Shown here: in pieces, positions 6,223 to 14,527 of the stretch
Layout: each line of letters starts with the position of its first letter
How positions within the stretch are numbered: position 1 is the stretch's first letter
Source of the DNA: JANYGM01 sp043764015
GTDB lineage: Bacteria > Bacteroidota > Bacteroidia > Cytophagales > Thermonemataceae
Direction: 5' to 3'
Assembly: GCA_043764015.1 (NCBI GenBank)
Contig: JAYUKY010000112.1
Location: 1 to 29,995 of the forward strand
DNA length: 29,995 nt
The notes under the pieces: model-generated
The model's input: the letters and a program-made list of their open reading frames with translations, nothing else
Databases searched by the model: none
What the model was told of the DNA's origin: nothing
Made by a program: the position numbers and the translations under genes

Positions 6223-6287
6223 TATTAAAACTATAATAATTTTATTAAAACCTTAATAGGAAAAGTGTGGCTATATCACTACTTTTG
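6223..6287 (+). promoter_or_regulatory. Shared promoter module, copy E (lanB)
   Basis: The dyads are at 6223-6238 (one mismatch, CTATAATA) and 6243-6258, with GG at 6259 and the -7 box TACTTTTG at 6280-6287. The spacing is identical to copies A-D although the sequence between GG and the box differs, so the geometry rather than the spacer sequence is conserved. Confidence 0.8.
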
Positions 6288-6318
6288 TATTCGTAAATAC
6301 TAAAAGACAATTTTTTAA

Positions 6319-9300
6319 ATGACTATCCAATACCCAGATTTTGCAGTAGTAAGAACACCTCTATTACCTTTCAAAAACATCAATAACATCAATGTAGAAA
6401 GCCTAAAAGCAATAACACAAACTGTTGCTTTCCAAGAAGCTATTTTTTTGGCTTCTCCTTCTCTTTATGATACTTTGATGCAATGGCTCAAAGGAGAACT
6501 CAAAGATAAAAAAGCCATAGACAAACTGGAAAATACTTTGCTCAAATATATTCTAAGGGCTTCTTACCGTTGTACGCCTTTTGGTTTGTTTGCAGGCGTG
6601 AGTGTGGGCAGTTTTTCAGAAAAAACAAACATAAAACTTCCCAAAGATAGTGCGCATATCTGTAAAACACGCATAGATATGGATTATCTGTGTTCTCTTG
6701 CATACACACTTACATGTACACCTGACGTAAAGGAGGTTTTAACGTATTTTCCTAATAATACTATTTATGGTATTGGTGAAAATCTGCGTTATGTTGAATA
6801 CAACGTAAATAAACGTGTTCGTTTGCATAAAGTAAGCAATATTGATAATTCTGATTATATTCAGGCGGTTTTGGAAAAATCACAGAATGGTGCAAAACTA
6901 TCAGCACTAGCGGAAATCATAGTAAAATTAGATAAAGAGATAACTCTGGAAGAAGCAACAGAATTTATCAGCGAAATGATAGATGCGCAAGTGCTTGTAA
7001 GTGAGCTAGAACCACATATTACTGGGGAAGATTATCTTTTGAGGCTTATTACTAAGTTAGATGCTTACACCCAAACCAAAGAAATTGCAGAAAAACTACA
7101 AGAAATAAATATACTTCTCAATAATTTGAATACGAACATTGAAACAGATAAAATTAGTTCTTATAAAAAAATAATAGCCATTATTGGCACGCTTTCCGTT
7201 GATTTTGAAATTGGGCAATTGCTACAAGTGGATATGCTAAAACCTGCATCATTTAGCCTAAATGCTACTTCAATACAAAAAGAAGTAACAGAAACTGCTA
7301 ATTTTTTATATAAAATCCAAAATGTACAACAAATTCCCAGTATCAAAAAATTTAAGGAATTATTTTTGGAGCGTTACGAAGATGGGCAAGAAATCCCTTT
7401 AATGGAACTTTTAGATTCTGAAATTGGTATTGGTTATCCTCCAAAAGAAAATGCTAATTTGGATAATTCACCTTTGATACAAGGTATTCCATTTGGTTTT
7501 CAGCAAAGTGATAAATTTGAGATTACTTGGAATAATTGGAATCAATATGTTTTTAAGAAATACTTAGAAGCTATCAATAAAGGAGAAAAAGAGGTTGTTT
7601 TAGAAGAAGTAAAAACAAAAGAAATTTTTGGAGAAAGGAAAAATAACCCTTTGCCTTCGTCTATGTATGCCTTTTTTAGTGTCTTGGCAAATTCTGCTGA
7701 AAATGTAGATAATGGAGATTTCAAACTTGCCTACAAAGGTATTTCTGGACCTTCTGCGGCGACACTTTTGGGAAGATTTGCCTATTTAGATAATGATTTT
7801 TCAGATAAAATCATTGATACACTCAAAAAAGAGCAAGAAAAACAGCCAGAAGCTATATTTGCGGAGATAATTCATATAAATCAGGGGCGTATTGGCAATA
7901 TTTCTAAACGTCCTGTGCTTAGAAATTATGAAATCCCTATTTTGGTTCAAAGTGGCGTAAATAGTGAAAATACTATTTTATTGTCTGATTTGATGGTTTC
8001 TGTAAAGTATAATAAAATAATTTTGACTTCTAAAAAACTTAAAAAAGAAGTTTTACCAAGATTGAGTTCAGCACATAATTATTCTGCAAAAGCGTTGCCT
8101 TTTTATCATTTTTTGTGTGATTTGCAGTTTCAAGGGACAACTTCCCATTTGGGTTGGTCGTGGAGTTTTCCACAAAATTTGGAATATGAACCAAGAGTCG
8201 TTTTGGGAAAAACTATCTTATCTCCTCAAAAATGGACTTTGAGGGGAAATACTATCAAAAAAGATAAAAATACTTCTGACAAAGATGCTTTAACAAATCT
8301 TAAGAAAATCTGTCAAGAAAAAAATATCCCTGCGAGTGTTTTACTTGCAGAAGGTGATAATGATTTGCCTTTAAATCTAGAGAATGAATTACATCAAAAA
8401 CTGCTTATTTCGCATATAGAAACAGGAAAGAATATTGTTTTAGAAGAGAATTTATTTCAGGAAGATAACATATTTATAGAAAATGAAGAAGGAAAACTAA
8501 CCAATGAGTTCGTTATTCCCTTAGAAATTCCTAATGAAATTGTTGAAGTTGCTATTAACAAAAGTAATAAATCAGAAGAAACTTCTAAAATAAATGATGA
8601 AAAAAATATAGAAAGAAATTTTTATATTGGTTCTGAATGGTTGTATTTTAAGATTTATTGCGGTATAAAAACGGCTGATAAAATCCTTACAGAAACCATT
8701 AGACCACTAACAGACCATCTTTTAGAAGAAAATATAATAGACAAATGGTTTTTCATTAGATATAATGATGAAGGAGGAGCGCATTTGAGAGTTCGCTTTC
8801 ACGGAAAAGCTGATTTTTATAAAAATGTCATTCAACTTTTTTATGAAGAAATGCAAAGTTATATTACAAAAAAATTGGTGCGCAATATCCAAATTGATAC
8901 TTATAATAGAGAACTTAGTCGTTATGGCTGGCAGAATATTATAGCAACTGAAAACTTGTTTTTCTATGATAGTGAGGCTATTGTAAATATTTTGAGCCTT
9001 TTAGATGACGAAACAGGAGATAAATTAAGGTGGCAAATTGCAATGAAAGGTATGGATTGTATGCTCAATGATTTTGGGCTGAGTATGGAGAAAAAACGTG
9101 ATTTGTTGGATAATTTGCGCAAATCTTTTGCACAAGAATTTGATTTGGGTTCTACTTTTGGTAAAACTTCTTTGGGTGCAAAATACCGTACTGTAAAGCT
9201 AGAAATAGAACAAGTAATGAATTTAAATGAAGATAGTGAGATATATCCAGTAATGGAGCATTACGAAAAACGCACTAATTTATGGAAAAATGATATTGCT

Positions 9301-9495
9301 AAAATCATTGAAAAATATGATAATACAACTTTTTTATCTAATTTGCTGGGCAGTTATTTACATATGTTTTTGAACAGGTTTTTTCGTTCCAAACAAAGAA
9401 TGAACGAAGCCGTAATGTATGATTTTTTATATCAATATTACCGTTCTACTTTGGCACGAGAAAGCAAAAAGGAAAAGGAACTCATCAATGCCTAA
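6319..9495 (+). CDS. lanB: LanB lantibiotic dehydratase, full length
   Basis: Class I dehydratases use glutamyl-tRNA to glutamylate Ser/Thr of the core and then eliminate glutamate. The 1058-residue protein contains both halves. The N-terminal glutamylation part includes the family hallmark RCTPFGLFAGV (residues 84-94). The C-terminal elimination domain, of the SpaB_C / thiopeptide-type family, spans about residues 767-1040 (NFYIGSEWLYFKIYCG ... WFFIRYNDEGGAHLRVRF). The length fits an unsplit LanB, unlike the two-piece dehydratase of the pinensin system in Chitinophaga. The ATG lies about 30 bases after the -7 box. The last codons (ELINA) overlap the exporter start by 8 bases, so lanB and the exporter should be translationally coupled. 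Confidence 0.95.
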   Translation: MTIQYPDFAVVRTPLLPFKNINNINVESLKAITQTVAFQEAIFLASPSLYDTLMQWLKGELKDKKAIDKLENTLLKYILRASYRCTPFGLFAGVSVGSFSEKTNIKLPKDSAHICKTRIDMDYLCSLAYTLTCTPDVKEVLTYFPNNTIYGIGENLRYVEYNVNKRVRLHKVSNIDNSDYIQAVLEKSQNGAKLSALAEIIVKLDKEITLEEATEFISEMIDAQVLVSELEPHITGEDYLLRLITKLDAYTQTKEIAEKLQEINILLNNLNTNIETDKISSYKKIIAIIGTLSVDFEIGQLLQVDMLKPASFSLNATSIQKEVTETANFLYKIQNVQQIPSIKKFKELFLERYEDGQEIPLMELLDSEIGIGYPPKENANLDNSPLIQGIPFGFQQSDKFEITWNNWNQYVFKKYLEAINKGEKEVVLEEVKTKEIFGERKNNPLPSSMYAFFSVLANSAENVDNGDFKLAYKGISGPSAATLLGRFAYLDNDFSDKIIDTLKKEQEKQPEAIFAEIIHINQGRIGNISKRPVLRNYEIPILVQSGVNSENTILLSDLMVSVKYNKIILTSKKLKKEVLPRLSSAHNYSAKALPFYHFLCDLQFQGTTSHLGWSWSFPQNLEYEPRVVLGKTILSPQKWTLRGNTIKKDKNTSDKDALTNLKKICQEKNIPASVLLAEGDNDLPLNLENELHQKLLISHIETGKNIVLEENLFQEDNIFIENEEGKLTNEFVIPLEIPNEIVEVAINKSNKSEETSKINDEKNIERNFYIGSEWLYFKIYCGIKTADKILTETIRPLTDHLLEENIIDKWFFIRYNDEGGAHLRVRFHGKADFYKNVIQLFYEEMQSYITKKLVRNIQIDTYNRELSRYGWQNIIATENLFFYDSEAIVNILSLLDDETGDKLRWQIAMKGMDCMLNDFGLSMEKKRDLLDNLRKSFAQEFDLGSTFGKTSLGAKYRTVKLEIEQVMNLNEDSEIYPVMEHYEKRTNLWKNDIAKIIEKYDNTTFLSNLLGSYLHMFLNRFFRSKQRMNEAVMYDFLYQYYRSTLARESKKEKELINA

Positions 9496-11692
9496 ATTCC
9501 CTTTTTACGCACAGCCCGACCAGATGGATTGCGGACCTACGTGCTTGCGTATGGTCGCAAAGTATCACGGCAAAAATTATAGCATTCAAAATCTGCGTGA
9601 GAAAACCCAAATAAGTAGAGAAGGGGTTTCTTTGTTGGGTATTGCAGAAGCTGCTGAAGTAATTGGTATGCGCAGTTTGGCAGTCAAAATCAGCCTAAAA
9701 ACGCTTATCACAGAAGTCCCTTTGCCGTCTGTAGTGCATTGGGAGCAAAATCATTTCGTGGTAGTTTACGAAATAAAAAAACCAAATTCTAAAAATGCTA
9801 AAATAGTTGTCGCAGACCCTGGAAAAGGCATTGTAACCTACACTCAAGATGAGTTTATGACTGGTTGGGCAGGTACGGTGGCACAAGGTGAAAAACAAGG
9901 TATTGCTTTGCTTTTAGAACCAACGCCACAATTTTATGAGGAAGAAGACGAAAAACCTTCAAAAATGGGTTTTAAACGCCTTTTTTCTTATCTTTTTCAG
10001 TACAAACAACTGCTTTCTCAACTCGTTCTAGGGCTTGTAACGGGAAGTATTTTGCAACTTATTTTCCCATTTCTCACGCAGTCTGTCGTGGATACAGGCG
10101 TGCAAACCCAAAACCTAGATTTTGTATTTATTGTGCTTTTGGCGCAATTGATGCTATTTGCTGGGCGTATTTCCATAGAATTTATACGGAGTTGGATACT
10201 TTTGCACATTAGTAGTCGCATCAATATTGCTATTTTGTCGGATTTTCTTATCAAATTGATGAAATTGCCTATTGGCTACTTTGATACCAAAATGTATGGT
10301 GACATTATGCAACGGCTAGGCGACCACCGTAGAGTGGAAAGTTTCCTTACTGGGCAATCTTTGAGTACGCTTTTTTCGTTGTTTAATTTGGTGATTTTTT
10401 CTGCTGTTTTAGCAAGCTACAATTTGCCTATTTTTGGTGTTTTCCTGCTTGGAAGTGTTTTGTACACACTTTGGATAACTATTTTTTTGGAGCAAAGAAA
10501 GAATTTAGATAATAAGCGTTTTGATGTGAGTAGCAAAGAACAAAGTTCTGTAAATCAGTTGATTAGCGGTATGCAAGAAATCAAAATGAATAATTGCGAA
10601 AGGCAAAAACGTTGGCAATGGGAAGGCATACAAGCAAAACTTTTTCGTCTGAATATGAAAAGTTTGTCTTTGAGTCAGTATCAGCAAGTTGGGGCGTTTA
10701 TTTTGAATGAAGGAAAAAATATTTTCATTACGTTTTTGGCTGCAAAAGCTGTTATTTCTGGGCAGATGACACTAGGCGGAATGCTTGCCATTCAGTATAT
10801 TTTAGGACAACTAAATAGCCCTGTGGAACAATTAATACAGTTTTTGCAGGAGTGGCAAGATGCAAAACTAAGTTTGGAACGCCTCAACGAAATCCATACT
10901 TTGGAAGATGAAGAGCCAGCCGACAATCCTAAAATCAGTATTTTACCAGAAAACAAAAATATCAGTATCAATAATCTTTCTTTCCAGTACGTAGGCGCAG
11001 GAAATGAACCAGTTTTGAAAAATATTAACCTAGAAATTCCGCAAGGAAAAATAACGGCTATTGTAGGCACAAGCGGAAGCGGAAAAACTACTTTACTCAA
11101 ACTATTACTAAAATCTTATCCGCCAAATAGTGGCGAAATTAGGCTTGGAGAGATGAATTTAAAGAATTTTAGTCATCACAAATGGCGTGAAGTATGCGGA
11201 ACGGTGATGCAAGACGGTTTTATTTTCTCTGATACCATTGCTAATAATATTGCTGTTGCTGATGAAACGCCAGACATTCATAAGCTCATAAATGCCGTTA
11301 AAGTGGCTAATATTCAGGATTTTGTGGAAGGTTTGCCACTTTCTTACAACACTAAAATTGGTGCAGAAGGAAACGGCATTAGTCAAGGGCAAAAACAGCG
11401 TATTTTGATAGCTCGTGCCGTTTATAAAAACCCAGAATTTCTATTTTTTGACGAAGCAACCAACGCCCTAGATGCCAACAACGAAAAGCAAATTATGCAA
11501 AATATGGATAAGTTTTTCAAAGGGAAAACCGTTGTTGTAGTAGCGCACAGGCTTAGTACAGTAATGAATGCACATCAAATTGTGGTGTTAGAGCGTGGCG
11601 AAATCATAGAAAAAGGCACGCATCAAGAGCTTATTGCGCTGCAAGGAAATTATTTTGAATTAGTGAAAAATCAACTGGAATTAGCAGAGTAA
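9488..11692 (+). CDS. C39 peptidase-containing ABC exporter (PCAT)
   Basis: The protein cuts the leader after GG and exports the modified core in one polypeptide of 734 residues. Residues 1-145 are a C39 peptidase with catalytic C15 (QMDCGPTC), H89 (NHFVVV) and D110 (VVADPGKG). About residues 165-450 are the membrane part. The ATPase has Walker A GTSGSGKTT (527-535), a slightly unusual signature ISQGQ (631-635, normally LSGGQ), Walker B FLFFDEA (D655, E656) and an H-loop VVVAHRLST. I chose ATG 9488 because the C39 domain begins there and a truncated paralogue starts at the same codon; an upstream frame to 9419 only re-reads lanB. It is followed by mazEF and then the HlyD adaptor. Confidence 0.95.
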   Translation: MPKFPFYAQPDQMDCGPTCLRMVAKYHGKNYSIQNLREKTQISREGVSLLGIAEAAEVIGMRSLAVKISLKTLITEVPLPSVVHWEQNHFVVVYEIKKPNSKNAKIVVADPGKGIVTYTQDEFMTGWAGTVAQGEKQGIALLLEPTPQFYEEEDEKPSKMGFKRLFSYLFQYKQLLSQLVLGLVTGSILQLIFPFLTQSVVDTGVQTQNLDFVFIVLLAQLMLFAGRISIEFIRSWILLHISSRINIAILSDFLIKLMKLPIGYFDTKMYGDIMQRLGDHRRVESFLTGQSLSTLFSLFNLVIFSAVLASYNLPIFGVFLLGSVLYTLWITIFLEQRKNLDNKRFDVSSKEQSSVNQLISGMQEIKMNNCERQKRWQWEGIQAKLFRLNMKSLSLSQYQQVGAFILNEGKNIFITFLAAKAVISGQMTLGGMLAIQYILGQLNSPVEQLIQFLQEWQDAKLSLERLNEIHTLEDEEPADNPKISILPENKNISINNLSFQYVGAGNEPVLKNINLEIPQGKITAIVGTSGSGKTTLLKLLLKSYPPNSGEIRLGEMNLKNFSHHKWREVCGTVMQDGFIFSDTIANNIAVADETPDIHKLINAVKVANIQDFVEGLPLSYNTKIGAEGNGISQGQKQRILIARAVYKNPEFLFFDEATNALDANNEKQIMQNMDKFFKGKTVVVVAHRLSTVMNAHQIVVLERGEIIEKGTHQELIALQGNYFELVKNQLELAE

Positions 11693-11709
11693 TTTGAAAC
11701 TAAAATAAA

Positions 11710-11730
11710 TGTAATTACGTTGTAATTACA
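11710..11730. promoter_or_regulatory. Probable MazE/MazEF operator
   Basis: Two copies of TGTAATTAC, each containing the palindrome GTAATTAC, stand side by side (11710-11718 and 11721-11729) about 24 bases before the mazE start. Antitoxins of the MazE family usually repress their own promoter by binding such dyads. This suggests mazEF has its own control inside the export operon. Confidence 0.55.
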
Positions 11731-11753
11731 AATCAAACTAAAACCGTAATTTT

Positions 11754-11990
11754 ATGCAAGTTTCAGTAGTTCAAATTGGCAATTCAAAAGGCATTAGGCT
11801 TAATAAAATGCTTTTGGAAAAGTATCAGATTACAGATAAAGTAGAACTTATCTTGGAAAATGACCATATTCTTATCAAATCCATTGATAAACCACGACAA
11901 AATTGGGACAAAGCCTTTGCCAAAATGCATAAAAATGGGGAAGATAAACTGCTTATAGAAAGTGTGTTTTCTGATGAAGATTGGGCTTAA
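11754..11990 (+). CDS. mazE: MazE/AbrB-family antitoxin
   Basis: The 78-residue protein begins with the swapped-hairpin AbrB/MazE DNA-binding fold (VSVVQIGNSKGIRLNKMLLE, then VELILENDHILIKSI at about residues 30-45). An acidic C-terminal tail follows (ESVFSDEDWA), of the sort that wraps the toxin. It is 61 bases downstream of the exporter stop and 27 before mazF. Together they form an ordinary type II toxin-antitoxin pair in an unusual place. Confidence 0.88.
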   Translation: MQVSVVQIGNSKGIRLNKMLLEKYQITDKVELILENDHILIKSIDKPRQNWDKAFAKMHKNGEDKLLIESVFSDEDWA

Positions 11991-12017
11991 AATAAACCAT
12001 AAAAATGACCTCTAAAA

Positions 12018-12341
12018 ATGATTTATAATCAATATGAGATAGTTGTGGTGAATTTAGACCCAACTATTGGAAGCGGTATTAAGAAAAAACGCCCTTGCGT
12101 GATTGTTTCACCTATTGAAATGAACAAGCATCTGGCAACTGTGGTAGTTTGTCCAATTACTTTACAATCAAGAGATTATCCAACAAGGGTGAGTTTTGAT
12201 TTGGAAGGAGAAACTAACTGGATTATCATTGACCAAATCCGCACTATAGACAAGGCTAGAATCACCAAAAATATTGGAAATCTGACAGAAAATATCATTG
12301 AGCAAGTCAAGAATGTGATAAAAGAAACGTTTGTAGATTAA
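12018..12341 (+). CDS. mazF: MazF/PemK-family endoribonuclease toxin
   Basis: The 107-residue protein has the MazF hallmarks: an N-terminal strand ending in NLDPTIGSGIKKKRPCVIVS with the conserved basic KKKRP, the VVVCPIT strand and the IIDQIRTIDKARI segment. Family members cut single-stranded mRNA at short sequences unless bound by MazE. The frame is intact and full length. It ends 16 bases before the HlyD-type gene, so readthrough transcription of the exporter operon would also carry mazEF. Confidence 0.92.
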   Translation: MIYNQYEIVVVNLDPTIGSGIKKKRPCVIVSPIEMNKHLATVVVCPITLQSRDYPTRVSFDLEGETNWIIIDQIRTIDKARITKNIGNLTENIIEQVKNVIKETFVD

Positions 12342-12357
12342 AATTATAAATAAAAAT

Positions 12358-13698
12358 ATGCCTAACACTCAAACCAAACCAATTATTGAATTTCGTAGTG
12401 AGCAGGTGCAAGAAATTGTGTCTGCTATTCCTAATTGGCTTGTGCGTTGGGGAATTAGCCTGTTTTTTATGGTTTTATTGCTGATTTTATTTGTGGGTTG
12501 GCTGGTGCATTATCCTGATTTAGTGAGTGTTCCGTTTAGGCTGACTTCTGACAATGTGCCAAAATCTGTAGTGGTACGGTCAGAAACAAGGATTATGAAG
12601 GTTTTTGTGAAGGAAAATGATTTGGTAGAAAAAGACCAAATTTTAGCTTTTTTGGAAAGTAACGCTAATCACAACGAGGTTTTGAAAGTGTCTGACGAGA
12701 TACAAATGGTTACTAATTTGATAGAAAACAACAGTTTAGAGCGTTTGCCACAAATAAAACTGACCAATTATAGCAATTTGGGTGAGTTGCAAACGAGTTT
12801 TCAGACTTTTTATAAAACTTACACAGAATTTCAGGCATTTTTGCAAAATGGCTTTTACGTAAGTCAAAAAACATTTCTCCAAAATGATTTAAACGCACTT
12901 CAAAGGCTACAAACCAATTTACAAGAACAAATAATTATTCAAAAACAAGAACTACAACTTGCTGAAAAAGAGTTTATTATCCAAAGAAAATTATACGAAG
13001 GAAAAGTTATTCCTATTTCTGATTTTCAGAAAGAAGAAAGTAAGTTTTTAGCAAAACAAATGCCTTTAAAGCAACTAGAAAGCAGCATTATCAATAATTA
13101 TTCCTCCCAAAATACCAAACAAAAAGAGATTTTAGAACTTGATAAGCGCATCTCTGAACAAAAACAAGGTTTTCTACAAAGTTTGTACGCTCTGCAGTCT
13201 GCCATTATTGACTGGAAACGCAAGTTTTTGCTTGTTGCGCCTGCACAAGGCAAAGTTTTTTTACCTAATTTTATTCAAGAAAAACAGCTTTTATGCGCCA
13301 ATCAAGAAGTTTTTTTTATTGGAGAAGACAATAATAATCAACAAAATCAAAAAGATACTACAAAAAATAAACTCAATAATTCCAATTATTTTGGAGAAGT
13401 ACAACTTTCGCAACGGAGCTTGGGCAAAATCCAAGTGGGGCAAAAAGTGCTGATTAAATTCAATAGTTATCCTTTCCAAGAATTTGGTTTGGTGCATGGG
13501 AAGGTGGCTTTTATCACAGAAACGCCCATAAAAGATAGTTTATTTCTTGCCAAAATAAGCCTTCCAGAAGGACTGACAACCAATTCTAAAAAAATAATTC
13601 CTTTCAAAAACAACCTCTCCGCCACCGCAGAGATAATAACACAAGATAAAAGCCTTTTAGAACGCTTTTTTGAAAAATTTAAAATGAATGGGCAGTAA
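12358..13698 (+). CDS. HlyD-family membrane fusion protein
   Basis: The protein is the periplasmic adaptor that should pair with the C39 exporter. It has 446 residues with a short cytoplasmic N-terminus, one membrane helix (about 29-50, GISLFFMVLLLILFVGWLV), a first half of a lipoyl/beta-barrel region (SVVVRSETRIMKVFVKENDLVEKDQILAFLES), a long helical hairpin (about 120-270) and the closing half (FLLVAPAQGKVFLPN, about 295-310). An Asn/Gln-rich loop (NNNQQNQKDTTKN) sits at about 325-340. A TolC-like channel would complete the export path but is not in the window. It is separated from its exporter by mazEF. Confidence 0.9.
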   Translation: MPNTQTKPIIEFRSEQVQEIVSAIPNWLVRWGISLFFMVLLLILFVGWLVHYPDLVSVPFRLTSDNVPKSVVVRSETRIMKVFVKENDLVEKDQILAFLESNANHNEVLKVSDEIQMVTNLIENNSLERLPQIKLTNYSNLGELQTSFQTFYKTYTEFQAFLQNGFYVSQKTFLQNDLNALQRLQTNLQEQIIIQKQELQLAEKEFIIQRKLYEGKVIPISDFQKEESKFLAKQMPLKQLESSIINNYSSQNTKQKEILELDKRISEQKQGFLQSLYALQSAIIDWKRKFLLVAPAQGKVFLPNFIQEKQLLCANQEVFFIGEDNNNQQNQKDTTKNKLNNSNYFGEVQLSQRSLGKIQVGQKVLIKFNSYPFQEFGLVHGKVAFITETPIKDSLFLAKISLPEGLTTNSKKIIPFKNNLSATAEIITQDKSLLERFFEKFKMNGQ

Positions 13699-13738
13699 TA
13701 AATTTTTTCATATTTTAAAGTCTAAAAACAATTTTAAA

Positions 13739-14422
13739 ATGCGTTTAAACCTTGTATTTTTCATATTTTTAATAAGTTGTGAAATGAATGTCAAACCAAC
13801 TAATACAAATCTGAATTTCATTCAAAATCAATCTTATTTCTATGAAACTACTAGCAAATCAGGCGTTGATACGCTTGTTTTGAGTGTTGCAGACAAAAAA
13901 TGTGAAATTCATACAACGCAATATGCTATCTCTTGGAGTGCTGTAACAAATTTAGAATATGACAATCTACAATATACAGGTATTATCATCAATAAAAATA
14001 GGATTTGGGTTCACCCACCAAGATTTGATGTATATAATGTTTTAGAATTTTGCCCTTTCCCTGAAATAAGAACTCCGTTAAAATCTGGTACAGAATGGAA
14101 AGACTCATTATTGATAGGAGGCAACTATTCAAATAAACGGGGGCTTGAATTTGAAGGTCAAATAATGTTTTTTCACAACTATAAAATTGTAGGAGAAACA
14201 GTTATTAAAACCAAATTTGGAAAATTAACTTGTTGGGAAGTTGTTGCAAATGGAAAGAGTAAAATAGCAAAAAGTGCCACAAAACTCTATTATAATGAAA
14301 AATATGGATTTGTAAAAATGGAATTTTATTGTGTTGATGAAAGTACCATTACTATGAATTTGGTAGAGATAAAACCGTTTCAGACCAATGAAAAAATAGA
14401 TTTTCTGAAATTATTAAAATAA
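13739..14422 (+). CDS. Unknown lipoprotein; possible immunity factor
   Basis: From ATG 13739 the product has 227 residues and begins MRLNLVFFIFLISC, a clear lipoprotein signal with lipobox LISC and lipidated C14. The longer frame from 13688 adds 17 charged residues before the signal and overlaps the HlyD gene, so I reject it. The mature protein is probably beta-rich and carries several Trp/Cys (WSAVTNLEYDNLQYTG, KLTCWEVVANGKSK), without a family I recognise. It is the last gene before a bidirectional terminator and lies 40 bases after the HlyD-type gene. In lantibiotic clusters a lipoprotein in this position often gives self-protection (LanI-like); that is inference here. Confidence 0.75.
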   Translation: MRLNLVFFIFLISCEMNVKPTNTNLNFIQNQSYFYETTSKSGVDTLVLSVADKKCEIHTTQYAISWSAVTNLEYDNLQYTGIIINKNRIWVHPPRFDVYNVLEFCPFPEIRTPLKSGTEWKDSLLIGGNYSNKRGLEFEGQIMFFHNYKIVGETVIKTKFGKLTCWEVVANGKSKIAKSATKLYYNEKYGFVKMEFYCVDESTITMNLVEIKPFQTNEKIDFLKLLK

Positions 14423-14460
14423 AAAAAGTCACTAGAAAATATTTCTAGTGACTTTTTTTA
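14421..14460. terminator. Strong bidirectional terminator closing the island
   Basis: The perfect hairpin AAAAAAAGTCACTAGAAA / TTTCTAGTGACTTTTTTT has a 3-base loop and an A run on one side and a T run on the other. It can end both the lipoprotein transcript (plus) and the M16 peptidase transcript (minus). It marks the boundary between the peptide island and the housekeeping half. Confidence 0.9.
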
Positions 14461-14527
14461 TTTTAATAATTTCTCCAAGGAGGCTTCGCTCAAAGCTAAG
14501 CTCTCTTTTAAAATTTAATGAAAAAAC

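Noticed and set aside
9419..9487. Upstream extension of the C39 exporter
   Set aside because: These codons re-read the end of lanB in another frame; the C39 domain and the truncated paralogue both start at MPKF.
13688..13738. Longer start for the lipoprotein
   Set aside because: It would put 17 mostly polar residues ahead of a clear lipoprotein signal and overlap the HlyD-type gene.
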